Below are positions 24,301 through 31,500 of a stretch of 64,000 bases of DNA, in pieces. How positions within the stretch are numbered: the stretch's first letter is position 1; every line of letters starts with the position of its first letter. The position numbers were made by a program, and so were the translations under genes. Under the pieces are notes generated by a model. That model was not told the DNA's origin. It was given only the letters and a program-made list of their open reading frames with translations, and made no database searches. Where the stretch lies: the NCBI GenBank assembly GCA_942486035.1, contig CALNXK010000017.1:1390001-1454000 (forward strand), given 5' to 3'. The DNA is from Porites lobata (Eukaryota; Cnidaria; Anthozoa; Scleractinia; Poritidae).

Positions 24301-25341
24301 ATATTTTTCTAAACGTTTACTTGCTTTCATTGGTACTATGGGCAGGTGACAAAATGGCGGTTTTTCTCTAGTAAAAATAAGTCCAGTTGAGAGAGGAATA
24401 CAATTGTTGTTGTTGCTTTTTTTTTTCTTTTCAACTCGGATTCCTGTTGATAACGATGGAGCTCTGAATTTTTCTTTTCCATGTTTTACCAGGTACATTG
24501 GGTACAAAATGTTCTTCCATAACAAGGTGGTGGTACCCTCTGGATATGGTGAAAAGAGGTCATTGTCCGTGTTTCCGTTCAAGTGCGTTTACAGCCGATT
24601 TGGCTTTCCGTAAGGAACTGTTTTAAGCTACTCCATAATCATAACTAAGGTAAGAAATGGTGAATACACTGTAATTTAGCAATTATTAAACATGTTCGAA
24701 CCGCATGGTTCTTCTTCTGTGCTGGTTTTTCTCCTTGATGAAGAGCAACTAATTCATAGAGAACAAACAAGTTAACAAAAGATAATCCATTTAGTTACCA
24801 TAACTTTTAATTTCTTCAAGGATTGTTACCTCAAAAGCTTCTACGAAGCTACAGAAATTTTATCACCCTCTTAGAAAACAGCTTCGAATTTTTATTGGTG
24901 ATAAACATAAGCGAACGACGCATTGGTAAATCAAAATGGCCGCCGTTTCACTGTTTTGGACGTCAGTCTTAGACACAGGAAAACAAAAGCGAAATAAGAG
25001 CTAAAACTGCGCAAAACCGAGGGAAATCTAAAACGCTGAAACATCTTTTATCCTTGATTTCGGGGGAAGGGCCCGGGGGCAAGGGGCGCTGCCACTAGCC
25101 CTTGTGGTCGGTCGGATATCTTATTCAAAGTCCTTTCTTGCGATGATAGAGTTTCGTAATCTTCGATTCTTTGCGGTTATAGTATTAAGCCCTCTCCTGA
25201 TTTATTATCAAAATGATTTTAATTCAGTGATGAAAATGTCCTTCACGGCATACGTTATACACAATCCTCGATAATTTTCAAATCTGTTTTCCTTTTTTTT
25301 TTCGTAGGTATTTTGACGGTATGGTAACCATCAGCAGTTAA
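70..25341 (+). CDS. Ig-Ig-SRCR-linker-ZP-N extracellular mosaic protein, 3' part of gene
   Basis: Eleven exons are seen: 70-342, 8031-8333, 16595-16903, 19177-19224, 19663-19695, 20381-20422, 21415-21444, 22419-22448, 23158-23347, 24493-24609, 25308-25341. All have GT-AG borders and every junction keeps frame (phase 1 through exon 9, then phase 2). The product reads Ig, Ig, SRCR, a short Ser/Thr/Pro-rich linker, then a ZP-N half-domain and stop. Such domains are extracellular in known families (recognition, adhesion, matrix polymerisation). The 5' end, including any signal peptide, lies before the window. No transmembrane segment is visible in the final exons, so a secreted product or an alternative 3' end is possible. 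The function is not known; Ig/SRCR/ZP mosaics are common in cnidarians. Confidence 0.85.
766..1118. repeat. Decamer tandem array, left arm
   Basis: About 35 degenerate copies of a 10-base unit of the form CCCTACATAG / CCATACATAG. It is the reverse complement of the arrays at 6412-7722. Confidence 0.9.
2783..3900. repeat. Satellite of ~92/95 bp units
   Basis: About twelve tandem copies. TTAGTACAAAATGAAAA recurs at 2801, 2893, 2984, 3079, 3174, 3269, 3361, 3456, 3551 and 3643 and then decays. Spacing alternates between about 92 and 95 bases because of a 3-base length variant (GAAAATGATG versus GAAAACTGTGATG). No coding potential. Confidence 0.95.
5412..5771 (+). pseudogene. LINE endonuclease fragment (CR1/L2-like), degraded
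   Basis: The reading contains ILGDLNCNFLS, LLDVMVEYHLAQ and FIKEP, then HPERNTHIKVKEM. This matches the second half of the apurinic-endonuclease domain of CR1/L2-type non-LTR retrotransposons (the GDLN motif and the LxDxFxTxHPER region). Part of the expected segment is frameshifted and the conserved SDH is lost. It is a dead fragment inside the inverted-repeat block. Confidence 0.65.
6412..7722. repeat. Decamer tandem arrays, right arm
   Basis: Three arrays (about 6412-6632, 6865-7231, 7412-7722) of a unit like GGCTATGTAT / GGCTATGTAG, the reverse complement of the left-arm unit. They are interrupted by unrelated sequence at 6640-6860, including TTCTGATTGGTTGAGC and GCCCACTAGTGGCG, and by a TTTG/GTT-rich stretch at 7316-7411. 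Reading frames across these arrays are periodic artefacts. Confidence 0.92.
8031..8333 (+). CDS. Exon: Ig-like domain 2
   Basis: A full one-exon Ig domain with both core cysteines (TFHCDI and YMCIVN), the core tryptophan (TVTWYF) and DKGKYMC. The acceptor TACAACAG ends at 8030 and the donor GTGAGT starts at 8334; the exon is phase 1-1. It joins the previous exon in frame across the 7.7 kb intron that contains the inverted-repeat block. Confidence 0.88.
8509..8710. mobile_element. 202 bp foldback MITE, TTA target duplication
   Basis: The termini GGGTTGATTTC and GAAATCCACCC are inverted, flanked by TTA at 8506-8508 and 8711-8713. The core is a long hairpin: AAAAGTTGAGCGAGGTTCAACTTTT inside wider arms with CACGCGTATACG. 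A 3-base TWA duplication is characteristic of PIF/Harbinger elements. It lies 175 bases after the Ig 2 exon. Confidence 0.75.
9194..9907. mobile_element. 714 bp mariner-like MITE with ~140 bp inverted repeats
   Basis: TA target dinucleotides at 9192-9193 and 9908-9909 flank CAGTCAAACCAGGTCAAGCG and its reverse complement. The arms stay very similar for about 140 bases (both carry ATTTCGTTTGTTGATTCAAT). TA duplication with CAGT ends is typical of Tc1/mariner. No transposase is encoded. Confidence 0.85.
11049..12259. mobile_element. hAT-like element of ATCGAT-rich repeats, split by a nested MITE
   Basis: CAGGGCCTAACTAATCGATA at the left pairs with TATCGATTAGTTA at 11694-11706 plus GGCCCTG at 12253-12259. 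The right terminus was split by the 11707-12249 insertion. ATTAAAG occurs directly outside both ends (11042-11048 and 12260-12266). Both arms are rich in AATCGAT. CAGGG ends with a 7-8 bp duplication fit the hAT superfamily; no transposase is seen. Confidence 0.75.
11707..12249. mobile_element. 543 bp Harbinger-like MITE nested in the hAT-like element
   Basis: The inverted termini GGGAAAGTTCATTTAATATG and their reverse complement run about 45 bases (to GGGGGGATGA). TTA at 11704-11706 and 12250-12252 is the duplicated target. It inserted into the right terminus of the hAT-like element, so it is younger. The interior repeats GGGGGGCTC(C/T)GAAAATTT. Confidence 0.88.
13347..13538. mobile_element. 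192 bp near-perfect palindrome MITE with 9 bp duplication
   Basis: TAGACTACGAGTAGTCCCCC opens and its reverse complement closes the element. The two arms pair almost end to end around GCGCGCCTTTTCTCGCG. TAATTTAGG flanks both sides (13338-13346 and 13539-13547). Nine-base duplications with long inverted repeats are typical of Mutator-like elements. Confidence 0.85.
13553..14128 (-). pseudogene. Non-LTR retrotransposon reverse transcriptase fragment
   Basis: About 185 codons of RT fingers and palm: LKDNYRPISILPTISKIIE, SQFGFRLKRSTSTALI and FLDFRNAFDTVDH, whose D is the first catalytic aspartate of motif A. The YADD motif, endonuclease and 3' part are missing. It resembles the CR1/Jockey/L2 group. 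It is open over the whole fragment, so probably young, but truncated on both sides. It lies antisense in the Ig 2-SRCR intron. Confidence 0.88.
14653..14770. repeat. Foldback element
   Basis: An inverted repeat: GTTGAAAAAATATTTCAC pairs with GTGAAATATTTTCAAC, and outer arms AAATTTCTCTTCTCG pair with CGAAGAGAAATTT. The loop is CGTTCGCTGCGCTCA. MITE-like, non-coding. Confidence 0.7.
15297..16511. mobile_element. ~1.2 kb non-autonomous DNA transposon just before the SRCR exon
   Basis: ACCTGAGATCAGGC at 15297 and GCCTGATCTCAGGT near 16505 are inverted. CGTGGATA occurs at 15289-15296 and 16512-16519, an 8 bp target duplication (five extra bases at the right end). Second inner inverted arms read GTATCAGGC/GCCTGATAC. 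The interior has no recognisable transposase. The SRCR exon begins 75 bases later. Confidence 0.65.
16595..16903 (+). CDS. Exon: SRCR domain
   Basis: A complete scavenger receptor cysteine-rich domain in one phase 1-1 exon: DLRLVGG, WGTVCDDLW, VVCRQLGY, WLDNVQC, HNC and SVICS. RQLGY (not RQLGC) and one-exon coding are group A features. There is one extra cysteine just before WGTVC (YYNCSWG), giving seven. SRCR domains bind ligands outside the cell. Confidence 0.93.
17059..18191. mobile_element. 1.1 kb Harbinger-like element
   Basis: GGGACGGACCATTATTTTTC at the left and its reverse complement at the right are flanked by TAA at 17056-17058 and 18192-18194. It has the same termini as the left end of 8873-12440, so both belong to one family. 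No transposase is recognised; short open frames inside look random. Confidence 0.8.
19177..19224 (+). CDS. Exon: Ser/Pro-rich linker 1
   Basis: A 48-base phase 1-1 exon (CTATAG acceptor, GTATTT donor) coding for about 16 residues, including PVPSASSVSPT. The composition suggests a flexible, O-glycosylated spacer. The call rests on phase and splice signals. Confidence 0.6.
19663..19695 (+). CDS. Exon: Ser/Thr-rich linker 2
   Basis: A 33-base phase 1-1 exon (AATAG acceptor, GTAAGTAAG donor) coding ASSPSATSMSS. Its donor has the same GTAAGTAAG extension as linker exons 3-5, which suggests a common origin. Confidence 0.6.
20381..20422 (+). CDS. Exon: linker 3
   Basis: A 42-base phase 1-1 exon (TTTCAG acceptor, GTAAGTAAG donor) coding IPIWPSTSRRSTW. 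It resembles linker exons 4 and 5 at its start (CAAT) and at the donor. Confidence 0.6.
21415..21444 (+). CDS. Exon: linker 4 (duplicated microexon, copy 1)
   Basis: A 30-base phase 1-1 microexon coding MHPPRPSTT plus split codons. TTTCAG precedes it and GTAAGTAAG follows. About 35 bases of the upstream intron are nearly identical to the next copy. Confidence 0.65.
22419..22448 (+). CDS. Exon: linker 5 (duplicated microexon, copy 2)
   Basis: Second copy of the 30-base microexon, coding the same MHPPRPSTT. It differs from copy 1 by one synonymous base (CGA/CGG) and has a TTTTAG acceptor. The intron sequence before it matches copy 1 closely, so this is a recent segmental duplication. Confidence 0.65.
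23158..23347 (+). CDS. Exon: ZP-N module, first part
   Basis: Codes the start of a zona pellucida domain: FTISCFPSYM, then LHLNDPSCG and PLKGCGT, which supply the first three conserved ZP-N cysteines in standard order. ZP-N modules mediate polymerisation of extracellular proteins. The acceptor is CTCGTAG; the exon ends in phase 2 at GTAAGA. Confidence 0.88.
23780..24075. repeat. Foldback repeat in the ZP intron
   Basis: AATGGCATGATTTGTAGTGATATT pairs at a distance with AATATCACTACAAATCATGC, and inner arms AATACAACTCGTGATATT pair with AATATTACTCGTGGTATT. This is a non-coding inverted-repeat element between the two ZP exons. Confidence 0.6.
24493..24609 (+). CDS. Exon: ZP-N module, second part
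   Basis: Continues in frame (YIGYKMFFHNKVVVPSGYG) and ends with FPFKCVYSR, the fourth ZP-N cysteine in its usual F-x-C-x-Y setting. The acceptor is TTTACCAG, the donor GTAAGG at 24610. Confidence 0.85.
25308..25341 (+). CDS. Terminal exon and stop
   Basis: After a TTTTTTTTCGTAG acceptor, eleven codons (ending FDGMVTISS) lead to TAA at 25339-25341. There is no ZP-C half, furin site or membrane anchor, so the ZP module is cut to its N half. AATAAA follows about 110 bases later. An alternative 3' exon outside this reading cannot be excluded. Confidence 0.6.
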
Positions 25342-25450
25342 TGAAAGAAATTTAAGAGGCAAATTTTAGCATACTTTTGTTTGTAGAGAGCTTTTCCATT
25401 TCTAAACTGCAATAATTATAATTTTGAAAGATGTCAGAAATAGCTGAAGA

Positions 25451-25456
25451 AATAAA
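25451..25456 (+). terminator. Polyadenylation signal AATAAA
   Basis: A canonical AATAAA 110 bases after the stop of the ZP-N gene. It supports 25308-25341 as a true last exon. Confidence 0.55.
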
Positions 25457-25835
25457 CACATCATTTTCATAAGATTTGTGCTTCTTTTGGAAGAAAATCG
25501 ATATCTAACTTTGACAAGGGTCGCTTTCCATAATTCAGATACTTCAAAAAGCTTGATTTTCAATTTCAAAAGTCTGCTCCTACTTCTCGTTCATTTCAAT
25601 TAAATAAATTTAGAACAATAGATTACGCCTTCAACGTTAAGAATCCACTCTATAGTATTAAAGAAATCATCTTAGCTCATCTTTTATGTTCCAAAATAAC
25701 GATTTTAATCACTCTCCAGGGCCAAACAAGCCCGATTTCTCTATTATTATGCCGCTTTCATGGTGCATTCATTCTTGAAGGGTGGGCGACAATGGCTTAT
25801 TCATATACGTAAAACACCGATTATTTTAAAAAAAT

Positions 25836-26790
25836 AATAATAATAATTAAAATTTGTATAGCGCCTACCCAATCCTGCCCTAGGGGCTTTACACAACATT
25901 TCAAACATTTAAATAAATAATTAAATTGTAGATGTAAAGAATTGTTATAATTTGCCATAATAACAATAATCAGCTTTTCTATAAGGTGAGATTTAACTAA
26001 CAATTACGGCCGTGACGGATAACACCCGAGATCTCCTTAATTCTTCATATGATATGAAAGCCGTAGTCAGTAATTGTTTTATTATTCATTCAAAATAATT
26101 TCTCGGAGGCTGTTATCCGCCTCGGCCTACGCCTCGACGGATAACACCCTCCTCGATCTCCATAATTCTTCATAAGATACTCAGCCTCATTCATTAACTG
26201 TTAATTAATTGTCACATAAACGAATGTTGTCAGGTAGGCTGTTCCACAGGTCAGCAGCAGCGACAGCGAAAGCTCTAGAACCATAGTACTTCATATTAAA
26301 GTTAGCAGGATTCAGGCGTAGTGAACTAGATAACTGGAGAGTTCTGGGCGGTGAATAGCGAGTTACCAAATCTTGAATTTAGGTGTGTGCTTGCAGGGGT
26401 TTAGCCTTGAAAGTGAGCAGCAGGCTTTTGAATTTAATATGCTCATGCATTTGCAGGAAACCAATGTAGATCGGACAGAACGGGAGTGACGTGGTCGTAT
26501 TTGCAAGAGCACGTAATTATTGGCGGGCGGCAGCATTCTGTATTGATTAAAACTTTTTCATAACCTACTTCGGCGGCACATTATACAAGAGAGAGTTGCT
26601 GTAGTCAAGCTTGGAGGAGACAAAAGCATGGACGAGAATCTCGGTAGTCTTGGTAGAAACGAATTTTCTTATGGGGGAATAGTTACGCAGATGGTGGAGG
26701 GTTGATTTACAGACAGAATTGTAAAAACAAAAGAGATGAATTTGACTCTCCCTAATTTACAGTAACAATATCTTGGAATCGAAGTCCAGA
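25836..26790 (-). pseudogene. CR1/L2-like LINE 3' end
   Basis: Reading the minus strand gives DHVTPVLSDLHWFPA, then SLLLTFKAL, IQDLVTRYSPPRTLQ and YYGSRAFAVAAADLWNSLP. This is the conserved C-terminal tail of ORF2 in many invertebrate CR1/L2-type LINEs. Frameshifts and stops break it. It ends in GTATAGCGCC-type 3' UTR and an ATT-rich tail at 25836-25855. It fills most of the gap between the two convergent genes. Confidence 0.78.
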
Positions 26791-27452
26791 ATAGGAAAGA
26801 AGACTGCACAACACAAATGAATCTCGAGCTGCAATCACATCGCTCCCCAACATCTCAGTGATGGCAATGCAGATAGAACACTTCCAATCTTGGTGATGAA
26901 TGAAGAAAAAGTTTCAAAAAAATGCAAAGAAGTTAATATACCACATAGGCGTGACATTCCTCAAGTTCTCTCAAAATAGAACCCCCGTCCTATCCGAAAA
27001 CCTCATCCTCAAATTGTTTGTTTTCTAATGCCATTTATTTAGCATTTATCGTATCTGCTCTACGGAGAGAGTTTGGCTAGCTAATTAACTCTCGTAACTC
27101 TGGGACTCTTGGTAATTTTCTGTATATGATCACTTTGTCGAGCATTGCGGCGCATTTTGCGGGTTCTGATAGTAAATGTCTGGAAGGAAAGAAGATTTGA
27201 TGCCATGTGACTTGTTTCCCTTTCGCAAACGGTCGTTGCCATGTTTAACGGTCAACACTATCATAGGTAACCGAGTGTTATTGAAGGAGGACTCATTTAC
27301 GTTAAAAAAAATATATTTCTAACATTTCTTAGCTCGGAATGAAAAGTACCAAGAAATGTATAACCTGAAGGCTTGTACAAAAATGGCCGTTGATACTAAT
27401 TATAGCTTGATGGGCAATTTGCGATAATTGTTCCTTTCACAAATTGCACTAG

Positions 27453-27560
27453 TAGACCTTTCCTGCATCCTTTCAAAAAAAGCGCCAGCTCGAAGCTTGA
27501 GTGGGCAGCCCATCCGATCCTCGGCCTCAGTTCTTTATGTTTGTTCAAGGGAAAGGTCTA
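27453..27560. repeat. MITE copy with TAGACC termini
   Basis: TAGACCTTTCCTGCATC at the left and GGAAAGGTCTA at the right are inverted. It has the same termini as the element at 46426-46579. Confidence 0.5.
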
Positions 27561-27673
27561 ATGTCCCTAACTACACAAGAAAATCAAACCTGTGCACGCA
27601 ATGGAAAGAATATAATAGCTTATGAATGTATATTAAATAGTCGATAAGATTTTCAGTTAAGTCCATTTAACTG

Positions 27674-27679
27674 TTTATT
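27674..27679 (-). terminator. Possible polyadenylation signal of the ADAMTS-like gene
   Basis: AATAAA on the minus strand, 520 bases past the stop at 28200. It is the first canonical signal I see downstream. If used, the 3' UTR contains the GGT/AGT microsatellite. Confidence 0.35.
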
Positions 27680-27980
27680 TTCTTTAGTTGAAATAATATA
27701 CAGCTCATTTGTATTCAATGGTCCTAGCGCATTTGTACTATTAGAGATTCAGTAATATCGACAAACTATAAGAAGATTTGGCCAAATTGTCGTTAAAATC
27801 TAAGCCACAGAGATGCATGTCAGAATTGCACTCGATGATCTTCTGAATCTGAAAAACATAAATATTCCAAAACGTAATGCAATTAGTTGTAAAGGTAAAA
27901 TGTTCTTTAAATTGTAAAATAATTCCATTACAACCTTTACCATGGTTATCTAAATCAATTGGTAAAAGAATGAATAAGTG

Positions 27981-28086
27981 CAGTAGTAGTGGTAGTGGTA
28001 GTGGTAGTGGTAGTGGTAGTGGTAGTGGTAGTGGTAGTGGTAGTAGTAGTAGTAGTAGTAGTAGTGATAGTATCAGCAGCAGCAGT
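27981..28086. repeat. GGTAGT / AGT trinucleotide microsatellite
   Basis: About 100 bases of GGTAGT units grading into AGT and CAG. The Gly-Ser and poly-Thr readings across it are artefacts. It lies just after the stop of the ADAMTS-like gene, probably in its 3' UTR. Confidence 0.95.
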
Positions 28087-28199
28087 TAAGATGTGGCGGT
28101 GACGGTGGTGAACACATTTTATAAAACAAACAAACAGACAATAATGGAAAAGAAATTTCACATAGACTGGACAAAACAAGGGTAGTTTGTTACTCACGT

Positions 28200-28546
28200 T
28201 TATAGCTGTCTCACAGAAGACGTCTGCAGACTATCTCCAACCATAGTGGCACGATACACAAAATTTGTCAGCTTTGCCCCAACTCCTCCAACGCAATTTT
28301 CTGGCGGTGCTTCTCCGTATGCGTAATAGTTGTTTACTATGTTCACAGCTGTTCGGCAGGTGGCAAAGTTCTGCACAGCAAAGTACTCGTAGTCCATGTC
28401 ACGTGCGAGGTGCGCACATTTCACGACTGACGCATAAGGATCTGAATCATTATGCGAGTTTCTAAAATCACCAAACATGATGTTAAGCAACCGATTCTTC
28501 TTCTTCTCTTTATAACAGCCCAAGGGAACTAACTGTGGAATCTTCT
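28200..28546 (-). CDS. Exon: C-terminal four-cysteine module 2 and stop
   Basis: Starts KIPQLVPLGCYKEKKK and has cysteines in LGCYKE, VKCAHL, ATCRTA and ENCVGG. It shares C-x-x-L-A-x-D-x-x-Y-x-x-F-A with module 1. Ends SSVRQL and TAA at 28200-28202. A GTGAGA eight codons or fewer before the stop could act as a donor, so a further 3' exon is possible but not needed. Confidence 0.82.
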
Positions 28547-31500
28547 CTAAAATGGGAAGGAAATTATATGTCTGAAAAGAAGGCCTTTTAATTTAAATTA
28601 TGTTATTGCTGGTTTGCAGCTGGCGTTTCGGCGGGAAGTAATGCTACCTAGTGGACAAGAACAAAGCGTTTCCCTCAGCTGGAACAATTTCGCTCTATGA
28701 CGTGGCTGAAAGTCACCAATAGCTATTCAAGTGTTTAAGTCGAAATAAACTAATTCATATTTTTCTTTGATTGGGTTTCATGATCAAGAGCACCTCCGTC
28801 CGTAGACAAGACAAAGTGCGAATTTTATTCGGTGAGTGTTAGAAATACAGTTGAATGGAGTTTACTGATCAGAAGTGATATTTGGCTCCGTCATGAGAAA
28901 AATGTGGAAAGCAAAGTTTCCTTCATTCTAGCTCTTTTCCCTGCGCAGATAATGGTAATACCATTAGCATTTAACTTTAGCACCCGGCGCCATTTGATTT
29001 TAGGACACCTCTCAAGAAACAAAAGTGAGACATTCCGTGGCATGACTATGTGCTCTATTATGCGCGTCCAATTTGCAAACAAAACAATATCATGTGATTT
29101 AACTAGTCCAGCTGTTTTGCCCGAAGTCTAAAATTTTCAGCAGTTTTACTTGAACTTACCAAACGTGTAGATAACAATGCGCTTATCAATGCCTATTCCA
29201 TTTGGACAGTTTGCGTCATTCACGGAACTCTTGGCATGGTACTCATCTACTGCGTTTGGTCCTGACCGACATCGCCCATTATATCCCAAGGCAAATAACC
29301 TGTAGCCTTTGTCAAACGCTAGCTCAGAACAAAAACTAATCACTTCCTTGAATCTGTTTTGTTGAACCGGGACTCTAAAGTCGCCAAGCACATCTGTCAG
29401 ATAACCGCTCACTGTATTGAAGCAAGCGATCTTGCTGAATGACGGCACTGTAAGGAAACAAAACGTAAAGCGACTTCTTTTCTATAATTTTATTGTTCGT
29501 ATTTCGAAATACTTTGATGGAATCCCGTTCTATGACAACCACAATAAGCGGTTATTATATAAAGACGGAGGGTTTAATATGCAACCGTGCAGCTGCTGTG
29601 AATATAGTTATATTGTATATCTTTGCGGCAACTCGATCCATACGCTGAGTAATCCTTATTCTATCTACCTTTAGTTGCAGCCGCACTTGCAGACAGAAAT
29701 TATTGGCAAATAAATATGAAAGTATGAACTTAGAATCAGTCATGGAGAGAATTCGATAAAAAAAATGAAAGAATGAGGAGGGGGAATAGATTGGGAAAGC
29801 TCAGGCCCTTTTCGAAATATTAAGTCGTATTTTGAGCGCAAAATATAAATAGACAGTATATTTAAGCAACCATGATGGCAACGGCAGCGAGAAAATCACT
29901 GTTTAAGTAGATAATGGCATTCTTTAAAAACTTTTTCGCGAGTATTTTAACTCCGGGGGGGGAGGGGGGCACTTGTAGTTGAAGTCGTACAGCGACTGCA
30001 AATGAATGAATCGAAAAGTTTGATGAAGATTCAGTTCCAGGTGGCAGTTGTTTTACTCATCTAACGCATTGCTTTTTGACCGGTTCCTGTTGCCGTTGCT
30101 GTCGTGGTTACATGGTTAACGTCATTAATAACCTTGTAAAGACTCATTACCTTGGCAGTTTTTACCACTGAAACCATGTGAACATTGGCAGTGATATAAC
30201 GAAACGTCGTGTTCATCGTTACTACATGTCGCATTGTTGACACAAGGCATGCTACCACACGGAAATATCCTATCTGAAAAGGCAAAGGACAAACAATGTA
30301 GTTATTTTTCAAACAAATGAAATTATCGCTACTTGAAATTGTGTGAATTGTTGCATTAATAGTAGTTTATTTCGGGCTTAGTAGAGGATAAGCTGTAGAG
30401 GTAGTCCGTAAGAGATTCTTTTCGCATTATTTAATAATTATTAGCTAATGACCACGATTACTTAGTTGTTAATGTATTTGTAACGCTCAAGTTCCAATCT
30501 ATCTCGATAACTCAATCTTTCAAACAGAATGTATTCGAAGCTTAACGACAATCGAAGCAGCTACAACACAAACTACAGTCATTTGAGAAGAAACCTCCCG
30601 GGTAGTAAGTGTCGATTCCAGAGAAAGTAAAAGAATTAATGGCTTCAAAACGTTGCCATCGTTAATATAACACCTTAGCCACAGCAATTGCAGCACTTTT
30701 TTTATCTTATCTAAAGCAGCCCTGGTGAAAGTGTTTCGCTATCTTTGCTACTGGAGTCGTGGTAAATCCTGAATTTTAAGGTTATTTGGCCCCCTAAAAA
30801 TCCAGTCGTACCGCCTTAACCGCCGGTCCGCAAACCATTCAACCAATCACCTTCACAGTTCTTTCCAGTAAACCAGTCACCACAACTGCAAGAGTACTCC
30901 TCGGGACTACTGAAAGTGCTGCTACAATTGCCTCCATTCCCACACGGATTTGCAACGTCACAGATTGTTTGTGTTACTGTTGAAGTACAAATGAACGCTT
31001 TGCTAAGTTAGTGGGGAATACAACATTCAAATTTCGCTCAGAGTGTAAAAATGTATGCCTTTTTAACTTTGACGTCGGTATTCTTTTCTAATCAGAAGCA
31101 CATAACCCTGAAGCGTCTAATTTCCCAATATAGTGTTTAGAACCATGTTAGCCGTCCGGCCAGAAGCACGGATTTTTTTGCTCAAATATGGAATCATATA
31201 ATTGAAGGTATCCTTGTCTAAATATAGCTAAGAACGGTTTCTTTCAGTCCTTTACAATTCTCCCAGTTCATTCCTAACTCAATAGTACACTTGAATGAAT
31301 TGAGGGAAAATTGTGATGAGTTATTAGATGTCAGTGAGAATTTTCTTGCTCCGTTACCTTGGCATTTGTCACCCACAATCCACTTTGGGCATGCGCAGTG
31401 GTATTTTGAAATATCTTGAGGATCGTTACTACAGGTGCCATTATTCAAGCAAGGTTTGCTGTCACATGGATATATTTGAACTGCGCCGAAAAAAAAAACA

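Noticed and set aside
27877..28197. Gly-Ser and poly-Thr open frames
   Set aside because: These are readings of a trinucleotide microsatellite downstream of the protease stop.
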